From positions 32,139,319 to 32,203,318 of the forward strand of contig NW_019211458.1 in the NCBI RefSeq assembly GCF_002443255.2: a stretch of 64,000 bases of DNA, given 5' to 3'. Made by a program: the position numbers and the translations under genes. Positions within the stretch are counted from its first letter, which is position 1. Every line of letters starts with the position of its first letter. Shown here piece by piece: positions 25,036 through 37,851 of the stretch. The notes under the pieces were generated by a model that was given only the letters and a program-made list of their open reading frames with translations, was not told where the DNA came from and searched no databases. The DNA is from Varroa destructor (Eukaryota > Arthropoda > Arachnida > Mesostigmata > Varroidae).

Positions 25036-26890
25036 GATTTTTCTCTCCTGTATCGCATTCCAATTGTGCCACGTACAAATATATTATACTTTTATACATA
25101 AACTTTATGTAACCTGTTCCTTTATCGGGTCTCATCTGTTTCGTTGAAAACACCACACCTGTAAACTTAGTGTTTTTATTTTTCCAATGTAAACTTTTTC
25201 TACGCTTGAACCAGCCGCAGTAACCATAGAAAACGATTGCCTCGTGTATCGCAAACTAGTTACGATATTTTCTAGTACAAGCGACATATCAATGACTATA
25301 TAATCAAAATGCAAAAAGCTTCCGCTGAAACGTCCTGTAAGACAAAAACGACTTTTCCTGATGCAATTAGTTGACCTTTAACGCTCTACATTAACCGTAC
25401 AGCGTTTCATGGAAACAAAACTATCCTGTTTCTTTTCTAAAACCGCGAATCCCGCTTAATACGTTTCCTGCTTTAATGCGTTATAAACGTAAGATTTCCT
25501 TCCTCAGAACGGAAACTTTATCTCACGTGGGACCCTTAGTGGGAAGCTGGCTCGCTTCTCATTTTATTTATAATGGTTTATTAAAGAGACGTACCTTTTA
25601 TTTCTATATTTTACGATATTATTTTCTATTATAATCAAGCGTTTTCATTTAGTACGATACTGTCGAAGGCATGATTTGTTTTTTTACCTGATATAAATGT
25701 GAACTCATTGAACAAAAACAAGATGTTGACATTTTGGCTATTTATTTGTGACGTACAAATAGGTGCCAAGATCCTAGCGATCCTAAGAGTATAAACATCC
25801 ACACGTAACGCACACTACACATCAGCATGATCAACTAGTTTTGTATAAGTGTAAAAAAATCAACTTTAACTCATCTTACCCATTTGTCCAGCGCGCTTTG
25901 AAGGCTTAATTCATCTGCCTTCATACTTAAAAATTTGCCTTCTTTTCGGTTTTTTTTCATTTCTTATTTCATGTGCACTCCTATGGGATAAACGTCTTTT
26001 GGCAGGAGCTAAAAAGTTGAGGTTTAGACCTTTGGTCCTTCGGCCTTGATAGCCTCATGGTTTACAGTTCTTTTTTTTGGACTTCTACACAAAGCAGAAA
26101 TATGCATGTACCGAGCCACGCGATCTCATCGGCAGTATAAACAGCATTTTTTGAATAAATGACTATTGAACAACCCAAAAAACATCAGTAACACCTTATT
26201 ACGATCTATGGAAACACGAAGTATTAATTTAGTCAGCTTTAAGCAGGGAATATTTACGAAGCTTCGCAGATGTATCGAGTTCCTTGTAGGCGTTTTTTAG
26301 GCAATTTAGTATCAAACAAAAACAAAAAAGGCTATTAAAAAATACAACAAACATTTTCTTTAGTACAACAAATAGACAATAAGCCTTGCTTTCTTCACAG
26401 AACTACCGTTTTGGCAAAAGAGAAATACCAGTATACTTGATGGCAAACCACTGAATTGAGAAGCCATTCCTCGAATGGCTTTTTTTTTAACCATGTAATG
26501 ATGTTGCACCTGTTTTCTTGAATAAGCCGTTTAAAAATGAAGAAAAAAGCTCGATTATCATCACGGCATTGTAATTAATTCTAACGAAAAGAACTGGGTT
26601 ACGAGAACTGTATTTCACGAAATAGTCTTCGCACTTGTATCTAAGATCTATTGAAATATAATGTCTGTGTAAATGATACGACAAGCGCATACATGCACGC
26701 AGTACATCTGTTTTAGGACAATGAGCAGTTATGCTAAGAAGTTATATCTTTGGACTACAAAAGAACCTGAAAAAAGTGAAAGGTGCATATACGCGTAAGA
26801 CATAAAGTTATGCGTCCGTAGAGTCCTGCTAGTGAAGTTATGTTACTAAAAATTTAGGAGACGCTTTATTACGGGGAAATATATTTTTTT
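25036..26890. other. AT-rich stretch without a supportable gene
   Basis: Only short frames with AT-driven composition. I see no repeat family, RNA gene or splice-flanked open segment. A short open frame beginning with ATG at 26719 precedes the decayed block at 26.9 kb and may or may not belong to it. Confidence 0.6.
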
Positions 26891-26897
26891 GTCAAAA

Positions 26898-27020
26898 ATG
26901 GTAAACTGGTTTACCGAACTTTGCCACAGCTGGTTATTAGCACCAGATCCGCGCAATACCGAGCAGATACCTTTAAGAAAGTTGTTGATGACTGAACAAG
27001 ATGCATTGAACGATCTATAG
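26898..27020 (+). pseudogene. Short decayed coding fragment upstream of the 27 kb fossil
   Basis: A 40-codon frame with protein-like composition (it includes LLAPDPRNTEQIPLRKLLM) ends at TAG 27018-27020. It lies 50 bp before the start of the longer decayed block and in the same orientation. It may be its N-terminal portion separated by frameshift, but nothing in the sequence proves continuity. Family not recognised. Confidence 0.3.
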
Positions 27021-27072
27021 AAGATATCAATATCTAGCAAACAACAACGTGTGTAATTCAGGTAAGCCGCTC

Positions 27073-27961
27073 CGTGCGGAAAAATACACTGATTTGTTTA
27101 TTCGCGGCCATGCATAAGGTTTTGGGAAGATCGCTAACAGCATCGTGAAAGTTGCCGCCATCGTACCACGAAAAAAAGAGTGAAATTATCTCAATGCGAA
27201 GGTTAGAAAAGCTCCTGAGAGAAAAATTAGGCTGTTTTGTGGCTTCCCTTAGTTTTCGATCTTCTTGATAGCATCCATATAATGGCCAAATAAGTCATAG
27301 TCATAATTCGCGGAGGTCTGCACCATTTAGCGATCGAGGAAATCAAGCCTCACCCAAATGCGGCTTACATAAGCATCCATATGATTAATGTGAACGGCGC
27401 TAAGGGATATGCCACCGTAGCAAAAACAATCGAATTGCTTAATGACCATTCCATGCCCTATGAGGTTCTGCCTATTTGCGGTTTCTTGATCAGCGGACCA
27501 TGCATGAGTAAGTAGGATACGATCGTAAGGAACCTAAGCAAACCGATTTCGCTAAACGTAAGGCTCTTACTTAGACATTCAATGAAGAGCTTTTCCTATT
27601 CATCGTGGTGCTTGATGGGCTGACGGGAGTCACGAGCAATTCGTGGAGTCTGGAATTATGAAATATTCGCAGCGCCATATCACCCAAGCAGCCAAAATCC
27701 CAATGCAGATTTAGACCCGATTGGCCCGTTCGTGTTGGCGCTTTTAAATCTGTAAAATAATCTACTTCCGGAATGTATGTACCCGCTATGGTAGCCTGTG
27801 TAACGCAAGCCCAGCAAACAGCTGGAAATTTGTTGAAATCCGTCTCTTACGCATATTTTTAGTTATACAGCCGATGCGGTCTAAGGGTAGTATCGGTGAT
27901 CGCAGGACGCACGTTTCAGTCATGTTGGTCTTGACGTGCCCGCGCACTTAATAATAATAAA
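27073..27961 (+). pseudogene. Decayed protein gene; possible endogenous viral nucleoprotein fossil
   Basis: Coding character moves through three frames in order, as expected for an old gene with indels. Segment one (27073-27282) has stops at 27115, 27181, 27250 and 27280. Segment two (27294-27752) is 153 codons with only two stops, TAG 27513 and TGA 27621, where about nine would be expected; it includes GYATVAKTIELLNDHSMPYE and, further on, FAAPYHPSSQNPNADLDPIG. Segment three (27773-27961) has stops at 27860 and 27932. No transposase, reverse-transcriptase or integrase motif is visible. The size of about 0.9-1.1 kb, the intron-less layout and the mixed soluble helical composition suit a nucleoprotein-like gene from a negative-strand RNA virus captured in an arthropod genome. 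That assignment is inference; a cellular pseudogene or unknown mobile-element gene is equally open. The copy is clearly non-functional. Confidence 0.4.
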
Positions 27962-29300
27962 TAATTCTTCCCATAAGCTCATCATTGTGTCCTTACAGAA
28001 AATAAGGGTAAGGAATCGGGTCAGATGACGGGACGAATCGCGTCTGATTATAGCCGGCAATATAAATTAGTGCTTTTCTGATTTGAATCAGAACCGTCTG
28101 TGATATGGCCTGCGGCTAAAAACAATGACACGCATAATTTATGCTAAATATAGTTAGTATTATACATTGCATTCAGGTACGAACTGAAGATGGCTTCGGT
28201 GTTGTTCCAATGCGTACTAAATACCTAACCTGCTCGACATAAAATCAAGCTTATATTTCTGTGTAATAATATCGAAAAAAAATAAATTTTTCTTTGAAAT
28301 AGAATGAATGTGATGTGTTGTTTATGTTCCGCATACGCACAAGAGCGCTCATCGTTACTTGGTACTTATTTTAGTTTGAGCGCGGGGAACCCTTGGAAAT
28401 GTTGTAATCGCGAAGACAAATGATAAGCCATGAGCTATCTGTACTGTCTACGTAAACTGTTGCTTATAACGAAGACTGTTTTCGTTATTCGTTCTAATCA
28501 CATAAGTAATACTTTTTTTTTTTTGCCTTCGAAGTGTTATCTGCGTCTATATACGGATGCCACTAGCGTTGCGGAGATCAACTCTCTTGCAATAAAAATA
28601 CACACCTGCGTTTATGCAAACGCGATCTCGCGGGCGAACTCTTTTCCGCCTTATTCTACTTACCCTGCTTTGTACAAAATGTAAATAGTATATATCAAAA
28701 GCATAACGAACGATAAGAATAGAAGATAGATCGTCTAGGTGAAGCTTCGGCCTCTTCTCACACTCGCACTCTTCCCCGTGCCGAATATCGTGAAGAAAAC
28801 CACCGTCGGGTAACCTTAGCAGTATTGACAGCAGAGATTGACCTATTTCACCCATGTCTTTCTCTCCTGTTTGCATGATTGCCCGTGTTCTTCAAGATTA
28901 TCGAAACCAGACCCTGTTCAACCGCAACATTCTTTCAATCACTTCCGTTTATGTGTTTGCGCTACCCGACGGTGGCCTGTATACTCCCCTCATTCCTGTA
29001 GCGGATATTTCTGACTTTGTAAACTTCTACTAGAACTTTTCCGCTCACTTTCCGACCTAAACGAAGCGTGCGTAGTATAGAACTGGTAACAACTTTGCAC
29101 TCATAGTTGCCTCCGTCGCTGCCACAACACTGATCGCTGTTGCCGGTAGCAGATTCCTGGATAGCCAGGTCACTGATCACTTTGTCCGCTGATCTACGAT
29201 TCTCTTCGTCTGCGTGTCCCCTTTTTGTATTTCCGCCTATTCTCGATTTGTCCCATGCTACCCCGCGCCTACACACCCTCTCACCGTCTCTTTCTTTTGT
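27962..29300. other. Non-coding stretch with a purine/pyrimidine-biased end
   Basis: A T12 tract lies at 28513-28524. From about 28740 the plus strand becomes pyrimidine-rich and less AT-rich, and minus-strand frames at 28547-28876 (109 codons) and 28962-29390 (142 codons) occupy it. The longer frame runs through the AC microsatellite and encodes the resulting VCVCVCVCV, and neither shows a domain. A promoter or 5' untranslated region of a minus-strand gene is possible. Confidence 0.4.
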
Positions 29301-29321
29301 ACACACACACACACACACACA
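29301..29321. repeat. (AC)n microsatellite
   Basis: Ten and a half uninterrupted AC units, followed within 80 bp by a (TA)5 run at 29391-29400. It lies in a pyrimidine-biased stretch. Confidence 0.95.
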
Positions 29322-29836
29322 GACTTTGTCGTCCTCCTCTTTTCCGACGTGTTCTCCTTTTCTTTTCTTGATTTTCTTATAATTGCACAATATATATATA
29401 CATCCTTGTTTTCTATTTCAGTATTATTCTTTCTCTCTCGCTCTTGATCTTTTGTTTTGTCGGCCTTCATGTACAGTCGGCAACTTTCCCTAATAGGTAG
29501 AAAATAATATGTCTATTTTTGACATCCCACTGAATGGATGCACTCAAGACCTTCGTGCTGTCAAGTTTTTTAACGCGCAACATAACAAAATGGCTTGCGG
29601 CGCTAAAATAAATAATTCCAAGGGCGTTGCACCACTAGAAAGGAGCCACATAAACGTGAATACATTATGTGCGCATGGTAAATTTTTAATTTCTATGAAT
29701 CTTGATATGGTGATGACTTGCACCACATCATTTAATCACGTATTATGACGTCATACAAAGTCAGGGATCATTTTAACTTAATAAACCCTATGACGATTTG
29801 CAAACAATCTAAAAAAGTTGAGAGTGCGTCGAGACG
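29322..29836. other. Pyrimidine-biased non-coding stretch
   Basis: CT-rich sequence to about 29460, then ordinary AT-rich DNA. A 79-codon plus-strand frame at 29509-29748 has no recognised motif. Confidence 0.5.
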
Positions 29837-30617
29837 ATGTCAGACGATGCGCTTGACGAACGAACTGCCGCGCTGCTGGTGGCAGTTATGGAAAACGCAA
29901 TAGACTGAATGACACGCGTGTTTCCCCGCCGCGCTCTGTATTTCCAGTTTGTAACAGGCTTTCACTCACTCAGTACAAAGAAGGGTTGCTCACCCCCAGT
30001 GCCCATAAAATTGCGCCCCTCAAATGGAGGACGACGAGATAACAGTCCGTCAAGAAGACACATGAATGGAGACCATTGTCCACTCAACGTCCGCCGTCTA
30101 CTGAAACTGTTTGGGCGGACTGGTGAATGTTGGCAGCGGCCGCGGTCTGGCTGTAGACGCTTGCACGAAAGCTAGTCGCAGCCTACATTCTGCAGCGACA
30201 CTTGAAGAGATGAGGCAGAACAACCAGCAGTCGCCTAGTCAACTCAATAATGGAAGAAATTCAGGACTCGCTTTGGCGGACCTTTCAATTGAGTCAAGTT
30301 CCCGAGCCTTCCGAAGCTTCGGACTCAACGAGCAGAAGTCAGGAGCAGCTGACTGGACCGCTCATCCATATCGCTCCCATTCGGCTATCGTAATGGTTTA
30401 GCTTCTCAGAGATGATTTAGTTCAGAGGACGTTACCGAACGAAGCAGATGACGCTGAAAGCGAACAGATTGGCGCCGCTATAAGCAGTGTCAAATAGAGT
30501 TCAGTGGATGTAGAATGGATGCTGGTTGACACGCAAGCGTTTCTGATGCTAATCTGCTGCTTCATGTTGCTATTGCTTACTGAAGGCAGCAACCCAGCCA
30601 CGGATTGGAGGGGCTAA
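29837..30617 (+). pseudogene. Possible decayed coding region, family unknown
   Basis: GC-richer block in which protein-like segments appear in successive frames. An ATG at 29837 starts MSDDALDERTAALLVAVMEN and stops at 29906. The frame at 30250-30393 gives MEEIQDSLWRTFQLSQVPEP and more, 47 residues in all. The frame at 30402-30614 is 71 codons with one stop at 30495 and includes a hydrophobic segment (AFLMLICCFMLLLL) near its end, like a C-terminal membrane anchor. Intermediate frames (29909-30175, 30111-30401) overlap these. The pattern could be a frameshifted pseudogene, a multi-exon gene without recognised splice sites, or chance in GC-rich DNA. I do not recognise a family. Confidence 0.3.
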
Positions 30618-32859
30618 TGCTGTACATTGTACATACCTGGCGCCACGGTAACTCTCAGCTGTGCGTTCCCAGCCGTCTTGCTTGGCCATTCTTTGTTAAA
30701 ATTGGCTTACTCACATCACTTCATGCATTGCTTAAGTGTACCATTACTTCGCTGCGACGAGAACAAGCGTTCCTAGCTATACGATGATTTGCAGTATATC
30801 ATTTATTCCACTCTTCGTTCATTTTGATTAGGCGTTCGGTGCAGGGTTGCTTATCAATGATAAGCCCTGAGCCCGTGGCTTCACTAAGCCAGTACTGACT
30901 TAATCAGGGGCAATGGGGCGGATGAAACAGAAATAACGTAGCAGAACACAGCCAGTTAAAGTACCGGAGCTTGAAACGTATACCTACTTGTCTCTACATA
31001 AACTAGGTAGATAAAGCAGGATCCACAGATGCACGGACGCCGTGCACGCTTCCTAGTTGTGTAGCATGGGCATGTAATCGGAGATCTCGTGATGTCGCCG
31101 TATCCAATGCTCCTTGTTTCGTACGCCGGTGTTTCCTCTCGTTGCCCATGACGGAACGGAAGTACTCCTGTGACACTTTACGACGACAACCAGAACACAT
31201 CAGCCATTGTCATCCTTTGCGCTAGGGTCGAGGCACACGTAACCCAATTCTACAGTAAAAGTAAGTTGACATAGGCGTACGAGGTATTGTGCACGAGGGG
31301 TTACCTCTCAAAGAGACGTAATCATCGCCGCCGACAGGCTTTACCTTAGCAGCTAAATATCCAGGCTAAGTTTGTATGGCAATGAACACTGCAACAGCAC
31401 ATAAGACTATATCTTAAAAGATGTAAATTGGTAAAAATCACAATAGATTGCTAGTAGACGAATGTAGCTTTCGGCAAACAATCGGGAAAATCTATCGCAT
31501 TAAATAACAACACCTGCAAGCTATGGTACTAAAAGCACATGCATACTGGACGTGTTTCAGGTACACTAGAAGTCAGAGGCGGTCTGACTTGATGACTCGA
31601 TAGGAGGCCGCAGGAGGACTTTGCTGCTTTGGGAGCATTGGTTGTTTTGTGTTTTTTACTCCGTTTTAAGGAATTACAAAGCAAAGCATTGTTATGCTAT
31701 TCCATCAGATGCATTTTTCAAAATTAGTTGACAAAAAGGGTCAAATTTTTGAAATACACAGGCGTGTTTGTGCACTCACGTATATGTGCTTCTATCGCGA
31801 AAGTGCCTTAAAAATGATTATCGAGATAGTAAGTCAAAAATCCTATGTTCAGTATAACCCATTCTAGTAAATTCGAACGATAAATCGTAGAGCAATAGTT
31901 GTACTAAGGTAAATGTTGTCAAAGAGTCTTCATTTATGCTATTTCTTTTTCATTTTGAATCTGATAGTTTTGCTAAGTTGCGTAATTATTGAAGAACAAT
32001 TGATTAAAACCAATTTAGCTTTCTTCATGAATTCGAAAAGTGAAAATAGTAATCCGTACGAAATACTCGTAAGACCACTATGCTTTTAGATTAATATTTA
32101 AACATTTATAACAGAACGTGGGAGGAAATTCACTCGTTGCAAAACCACTAACGAGCGACGCTCATATACACAGATCGTTATTTGTTGCGAACTTTCGGCT
32201 CGTGTTTAATTTTGACTGCCTTTTCATAAGGAGTTTTCTCATCGGCTTATTACAGAAGCTGGTTTTAAATGGTGTTCTTCTATATATCAGACTTAGGGTT
32301 ATATATGCAGCTGCGCAACCTGAGGCACACATACCTGAGGCGCATTTGAGTATTAACCTATCAACAAGGCAACACAGGTTAGTAAGTTATAATACAGTCT
32401 AAATAAGTAAATAATGATTCAGCTTAGACTCTTATATCTGACTAGCCTTTGATTTAGATGGGCTGTCATTTCGTCTGGGGAATACGTAGGAAGCCAGTCG
32501 TACGCAGAGCTAGATAAACAATTCGGTTCCTCCTATAACTGTCACTCAGACACCCTCGCCGAATATATTTTGCTTTTAAAAAACCAATATCTATGTTTTG
32601 CCATTTCAAGTTAATAACTGCAAAATAATAAGCACAAAACATGCCACTCTTTTATATGCCCTAAACCGATAGCACCTACTCTTGAAATTATCCTACCCAG
32701 TTGGGTCTACAATGGCCAACTTCATTTTTCACCATTCCAATTTCAGATATTTGTGGTTCTATATGCATTGCGCGTCATTACACATCATAACTTCAGCTTA
32801 TATCATACATCCCTTTGCCACTTCCTCGATGTTATGTTATTTTACGATAGTTTACTTAT
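30618..32859. other. Stretch without a supportable gene
   Basis: A perfect 8-bp-arm hairpin with a single central base (GCTTATCA-A-TGATAAGC) lies at 30849-30865. A minus-strand 65-codon frame at 31003-31200 begins MCSGCRRKVSQEYFRS, with one CxxC pair, but no second pair that would make a zinc-binding domain. The rest is AT-rich with no element I recognise. Confidence 0.55.
30849..30865. other. Short palindromic hairpin
   Basis: GCTTATCA and TGATAAGC are exact complements around one central A. Short enough that chance is a reasonable explanation. Confidence 0.7.
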
Positions 32860-32886
32860 CCCCCCCTCCGACTCCCCCCAACCCCC
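32860..32886 (-). other. C-tract cluster with G-quadruplex potential on the minus strand
   Basis: The plus strand has C runs of 7, 6 and 5 bases within 27 bp. The minus strand therefore carries G5, G6 and G7 tracts separated by TT and AGTCGGA. The G7 run can split into two G-triplets, giving four triplets in close spacing, which meets the usual sequence rule for an intramolecular G-quadruplex. It is striking in an AT-rich region. It lies about 50 bp before the candidate exon at 32933. Confidence 0.6.
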
Positions 32887-32932
32887 TGTATATACCGCTG
32901 ATTGAGTTGTAACACTGCGTAGATACCGTTAG

Positions 32933-33169
32933 CACCCGTTTTTGAACGGTGTTCGAATAGTGTCCTCGAATGCAACAGGCCGATTCCCTCAAAGTAATGT
33001 TTTCAATGGTGCCGCCACTTTTAACACTCCGTGCCAATTCGAGTTGGACCAATCGACCAGCTTCATAAAAGCCATGACTAAATTCGCCAAGAGACTATTC
33101 AAGCATTCCCGGAACGACGCCACCCAGACCCAAGGGCCTACCCGCTGTTTTCCACTTCTTTGCCAGTAG
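32933..33169 (+). CDS. Candidate terminal exon, unknown protein
   Basis: The frame is open from just after a TAG, which itself can serve as an acceptor (ATACCGTTAG), to TAG at 33167-33169. It lies downstream of the C-rich tract that could act as a pyrimidine tract. Composition is GC-richer and protein-like, with basic stretches such as FIKAMTKFAKRLFKHSRNDA. There is no initiating ATG at its start, so it would be an internal or last exon. An antisense frame of 128 codons overlaps it on the minus strand at 32989-33375, so the coding strand is not settled. No domain recognised. Confidence 0.25.
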   Translation, partial: HPFLNGVRIVSSNATGRFPQSNVFNGAATFNTPCQFELDQSTSFIKAMTKFAKRLFKHSRNDATQTQGPTRCFPLLCQ

Positions 33170-36100
33170 TTCGCAACTAAAAAAAAGATTGCACATCTAA
33201 ATGGAAGAGCCATTTCAAAAACAGCATTTGCGAAATAAATATGATTTAGTACGAGCTGAAAGACGACAAAGCGTCGCAGCAAGACTTTTACTCGTGGGGA
33301 ACAAAGAATTCGACGCCCATGCAATACAATGTCACTATTCATAGTATAGTGCGAGCGTGACGAATGCTCCTTCAACTGTTTTTACTACCCCAACCGATGT
33401 TATTTAAGAAGAGAAGCACGCAGCGAGACCCAAAAAATAATGAGCCAAACTTTATAGGAAATGGGCTGTAGCAAGCAAACGACGTGTACAATTGGGGGTC
33501 GACATTACGTTGATTTGAATTGCGCGCGCTGTTCCAACATCTTATAGCACATTCAGTTGAGACCGCTGGGACAATGAGACATCGATAAAATCGGCTGTGA
33601 TTAGCTATCGAACACCAGGACTTTTAATACGATTTAGCATTATGAACAGGCACTCTGTAGTGCGCATTTTTCCTACGTCCCACAGTTGCTCGAGGAAGGG
33701 GGTCGAAACTAGAGGAAGTGGCTGGATCTTATTTTATAGTTCGTGTAACAGGTAAGCCACGCTAGATAGATAAGTTAATATGACAATGTTTCGACGCTCT
33801 AAACAAAATAACGAGTATGTTTTGCTTGGAAGCGCATATGTACGAATAAGCGTACATGCCGTGTTTAAATGTTCTCATGATTCCACAGGAAATCAATAAA
33901 TGGTTCCTAAAATTATTCGTTTATTCATTCAGATTCATTTAAACTCATTCTGATTCGTGATTAAAAATCTATATAATAATCTATATAATATTTTAGATCA
34001 CTTTAAATCTAAGGACATGAAGAAAATGTTTTTTTTGTTGTTTGCGGTGCATTGCGATAGAAGCGATAAAGTATGGGTTTTTCCCTTCAAATATCTCTCT
34101 AGCAGAACTTTTCACTTACACAGGTCTATTGTTATTACTATTATTATTAACTTATATGTTTACAATATATCGTATCGTTTTTCTAGTTTATATTCTAACC
34201 GCTGCATTGACTTCTTGAACTAATTGTAGAAAAGCATGTCCAACAATAATTCCACTTGTGCAGCCTTGTTCTTACGTCTAACTTGACGTGAATATCCAAA
34301 TAGAAATAGATAAATGTGTACAGTATTAGTTATTTTTTATTCTTTTGTAATGTATATTTGAAAAAACAGCAAAACACTAAAAGAACTTCCGGATCAGATA
34401 CCCCCAAGAGTCTATCCAGGCTGCAAAAAGTACCAAATAGTTACTTTTCAGCAGGGTAAATATAATCACACATCCCACCATTACGATACTGCCGTGGGCA
34501 ATAATTCCCATTACGGATTAGGCACTTTGGTAGAATTAATGCACACTAATCTATTAGTGTGAAAAGAGATATATTCTTTAATTCTATAAAAGTCAAAGAA
34601 CCTTGATTCAATTCAATAAAGTTTAGCAAGTAATAAACACGATCACCTGAACTAGCAGCATGGCAGCTATACACGATAAGTGAGTATCTTCACATAGACT
34701 ACTTTTAAACTTTAAACGAATTTGACATTCTACGAAATACACGTAAGCACCTGTATACAAGCATCTTTCATACTAATTCCGCAAATGAAATTGCGTGCCT
34801 AGGCTCTTACAGTTGGGCTTTATTGCGGGTTTTCATAATAAATTGGCAATTTTGATTGATAGTAGGAAGAACTCAATCACTTATAAACTAGTAAGACCCG
34901 TTTCCTTTATTCGATGTTAATAATGTCCACTGAGATTCGTTTTTTTTTTTGTACTTAGCTTGAAGATTTGTTATTTTGTTAGTTTTTGTTATCATGTTTA
35001 TAAATGCGTTAGTTATGCGTTAATCTACTATTTATGTAAAATCCGAACTCAGTTTAGCAAGAAAGATTATGCGGAATACTACATACATAAATAGAAATAA
35101 GCTCGCATCTCTTAGATATTCGTATCTATTTTTAGTTTTTGTCTTAAAAGCATCAGAATCTTTTAAAAAATACAGCATGCTGAACAACAACTTTTCAACA
35201 GAAGATCATATCTTATTTAATGAAAATAATGTAGCACACTTCTGAACTGCACAATAAAGGAAAACTCAAAAATTTCCGAAATTTCAGTTCACTTTCTGTA
35301 AATGGTCGTTCTGCAATCGTTGTATCTTTCTGGTGCCGCTATCCTATATGACCCGCGTCGCGCTTCAGCCTACGGATAACGTGCTCAAGGATATATTTGT
35401 TCTTTGTGTTAGTCTTTAATTCCCCAAGCGGTGTGATAACGCTACAGCTACACAGAAAAGCACAATGTATAGCAACAAATTTATCTAGTTTTTACGCATA
35501 GAAATTAATCGTGGACAACTTGAACAAAGTTTCACACTGGATGACCACTTGGTTCAATACATAGTGCAGTTCGGCCGAATGACCTAACTCCTTTTGTTCT
35601 ATTTTACGTGATTTGGACGTTTTGTCTATATGATGGAATTGTCTATGATACAAAATATATGTCATGGTAGTGATTTTCCATAGGTGTACTCGTATAGGTA
35701 CGAGTATTAGCATTGACATCTAATGATTTCAGCGCCGTTTATCGGAGTGCTTCAGCCCAAGCGGGTTATCGTTTAGTTTCGTCTGCTCGTTTTAATTGAA
35801 TTCAAATTCTATAATTTTGTAAACTGTAAAAAAACGGGAGAAGAAATACGAGCACCACGAAAACTGTCAAAGAGCAGGTTCTATCTTACGGTAAGAATCT
35901 GTTGAACAGGCAGCTTAAAATATTACGGTAGATGCAAGAGTTGCATTTAATTACAAAATACAATTTACAACTCGTCACGATTGGAACGATCGAGCTTTCT
36001 AAGGAAACCCTTCATGGATAGGACAGATAGTGTTCCTCAGTCATTGCTCTGTATCGCATACGGCTTATACATTTATTATGATCAAACTTTCTTTTTCGTT

Positions 36101-37851
36101 TCTGGGTCAAAATCTAGTATATGGGTCGATTTACTACTCACGTATCATTTTTCATGCAGGATTAAAAACTGGCATAATTTTGGTTCCATGTTAGAATATC
36201 CGTTATTCTATCCAATTACTTTACAATACATTAAGAGAAAGGAGAAGAAAAGCTGCAAAAAACAAGACAGCTAACAAACGTCCAATGCGAATAAGTACTC
36301 TGACGAATTCGGTGACATGAAAAAAAACTTTAAATATATCACGTTGTTTCTATTTAGCCCAGATCTGGCAAAGACAACTTGTGTTATCGTTGCGATACTG
36401 ACGACAACTATCGCTTGCGTTTCAACTTCCCTTAATTTATTAATACTTTTCATTTTTATGTATAAACATTTATTCACATTTATAAACACACTTTAAGAAG
36501 TTAACAAGCAAATAGAGCATGAGCACAACGCTTACAAACATCTCACGCCAAAGTATCATCATTCACCACATGTTCATGGTGGAAGGCCGTTAACAAATGC
36601 ACTGGCCGGTATTGTCACTGATTTATAAATAATGAAGTAAAAAAAAAAAACAGAAAAAAGCTGTTCTGTTTAATCGTCCTCTCCAATGGCCAGCAAAATT
36701 TTCGATAAACTACAGAAACGCACACAAATATATTCTGATATTATAGTGGTAACTGCATTAGGGCTATTGACGCTCTCTAACCGCTTAGCGTCTATATCGG
36801 GATGACGAAGGCGATTATTACCTTTTTGATGAAACATATTTAAATGATTTTACGTTTCCATGAAAAAAGCTGCGCGTCTGAAGGCGATCGAGACTAGCTG
36901 ATATGAGCTGTTGACAATATTTTGCTTAAAACGGGTTCCAAAAGTATAAGTTCGGATTGGCCGTAGTACAAAAACACACTTCTATTATTACTGCAGGGTA
37001 TTTTTAGTAGGAACAACCGCTAAAGCCAACAGCTAATTATTGACATAATATGTTTATATATGTGAGGACTTTTCACCATGAACATTTTGCTAACTTACAA
37101 GCACAAAATTAGTAATTTCTCATAGGCAGATCAATGAGCAATTTATCAAACCACAGTGATTTGTGTCTTTTGTAAAAGCTATTTCTATTGAAGTTTAGTA
37201 AGTAGGAGAAAGAATGGAGTATCGACAAAGCCTGACCTTATAAAGGTACTGGTTTTATGGAAGCTAAAGCTACAGTAAGAACCGCTGCAGCCATACACGG
37301 TTATTTTCGTATAGCACTAATAAAGTCTAGCAATTTTCTTTTCAAATACATTTGAGAATGGTATATTATGCCTGTCTGTAGAAACTATGATAAATTTGGC
37401 TAAGATTGGCAAATTTTAATTATCCCTTTGTGTCGGGGTTAAAAAAAAAAACAAAGCGGAAGATGTCTTTAGTAAAATCAGGCAAACTGAGGAGCTTTGA
37501 TTAGCTACAAATGGATTTTACTGTCAGGTCGTCAGCGTTAAGCATTTTCGAGCTGAGACAAATATATCCACTGCTAACGATCGAACGGGGGAGAACAGGG
37601 TAAAAAAATATAAACTTACGGGTCAAGTTGGCTGTATCAGTGAGCTATGAGCAAGAGATATCCAGAAGACTAATTTCGTGGCTCAGCATCTACTGCATCA
37701 AGTGGGCTTAAGGATCAATAGAAACTGACGTAAAAATTCTATCAGTCCACTAGGAAACTTAGTGGTTGTTAAAACAACAAAAAAATGTAACGAGACGTGC
37801 CTGTATATACACCTATCTAAGAGCTGTACCCTATCTGTGGTCAATAAAAGC
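33170..37851. other. Long AT-rich stretch without a supportable gene
   Basis: Contains a short tandem duplication (AATCTATATAAT twice, 33966-33989), a perfect inverted repeat at 34542-34561 and a T11 tract at 34940-34950. Frames at 33957-34223, 35492-35719, 35981-36274 and 36271-36489 are AT-driven and lack motifs. A GTAAGCC donor-like site (ACAG before it) at about 33751 has no open partner exon. Confidence 0.6.
34542..34561. other. Perfect 9-bp inverted repeat
   Basis: CACACTAAT and ATTAGTGTG flank a 2-nt CT centre. It resembles a short protein-binding palindrome or cruciform. No neighbouring copy was noticed. Confidence 0.75.

Noticed and set aside
28962..29390. 142-codon minus-strand frame
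   Set aside because: Runs through the AC microsatellite (VCVCVCVCV) and purine-biased DNA, so it is open because of composition.
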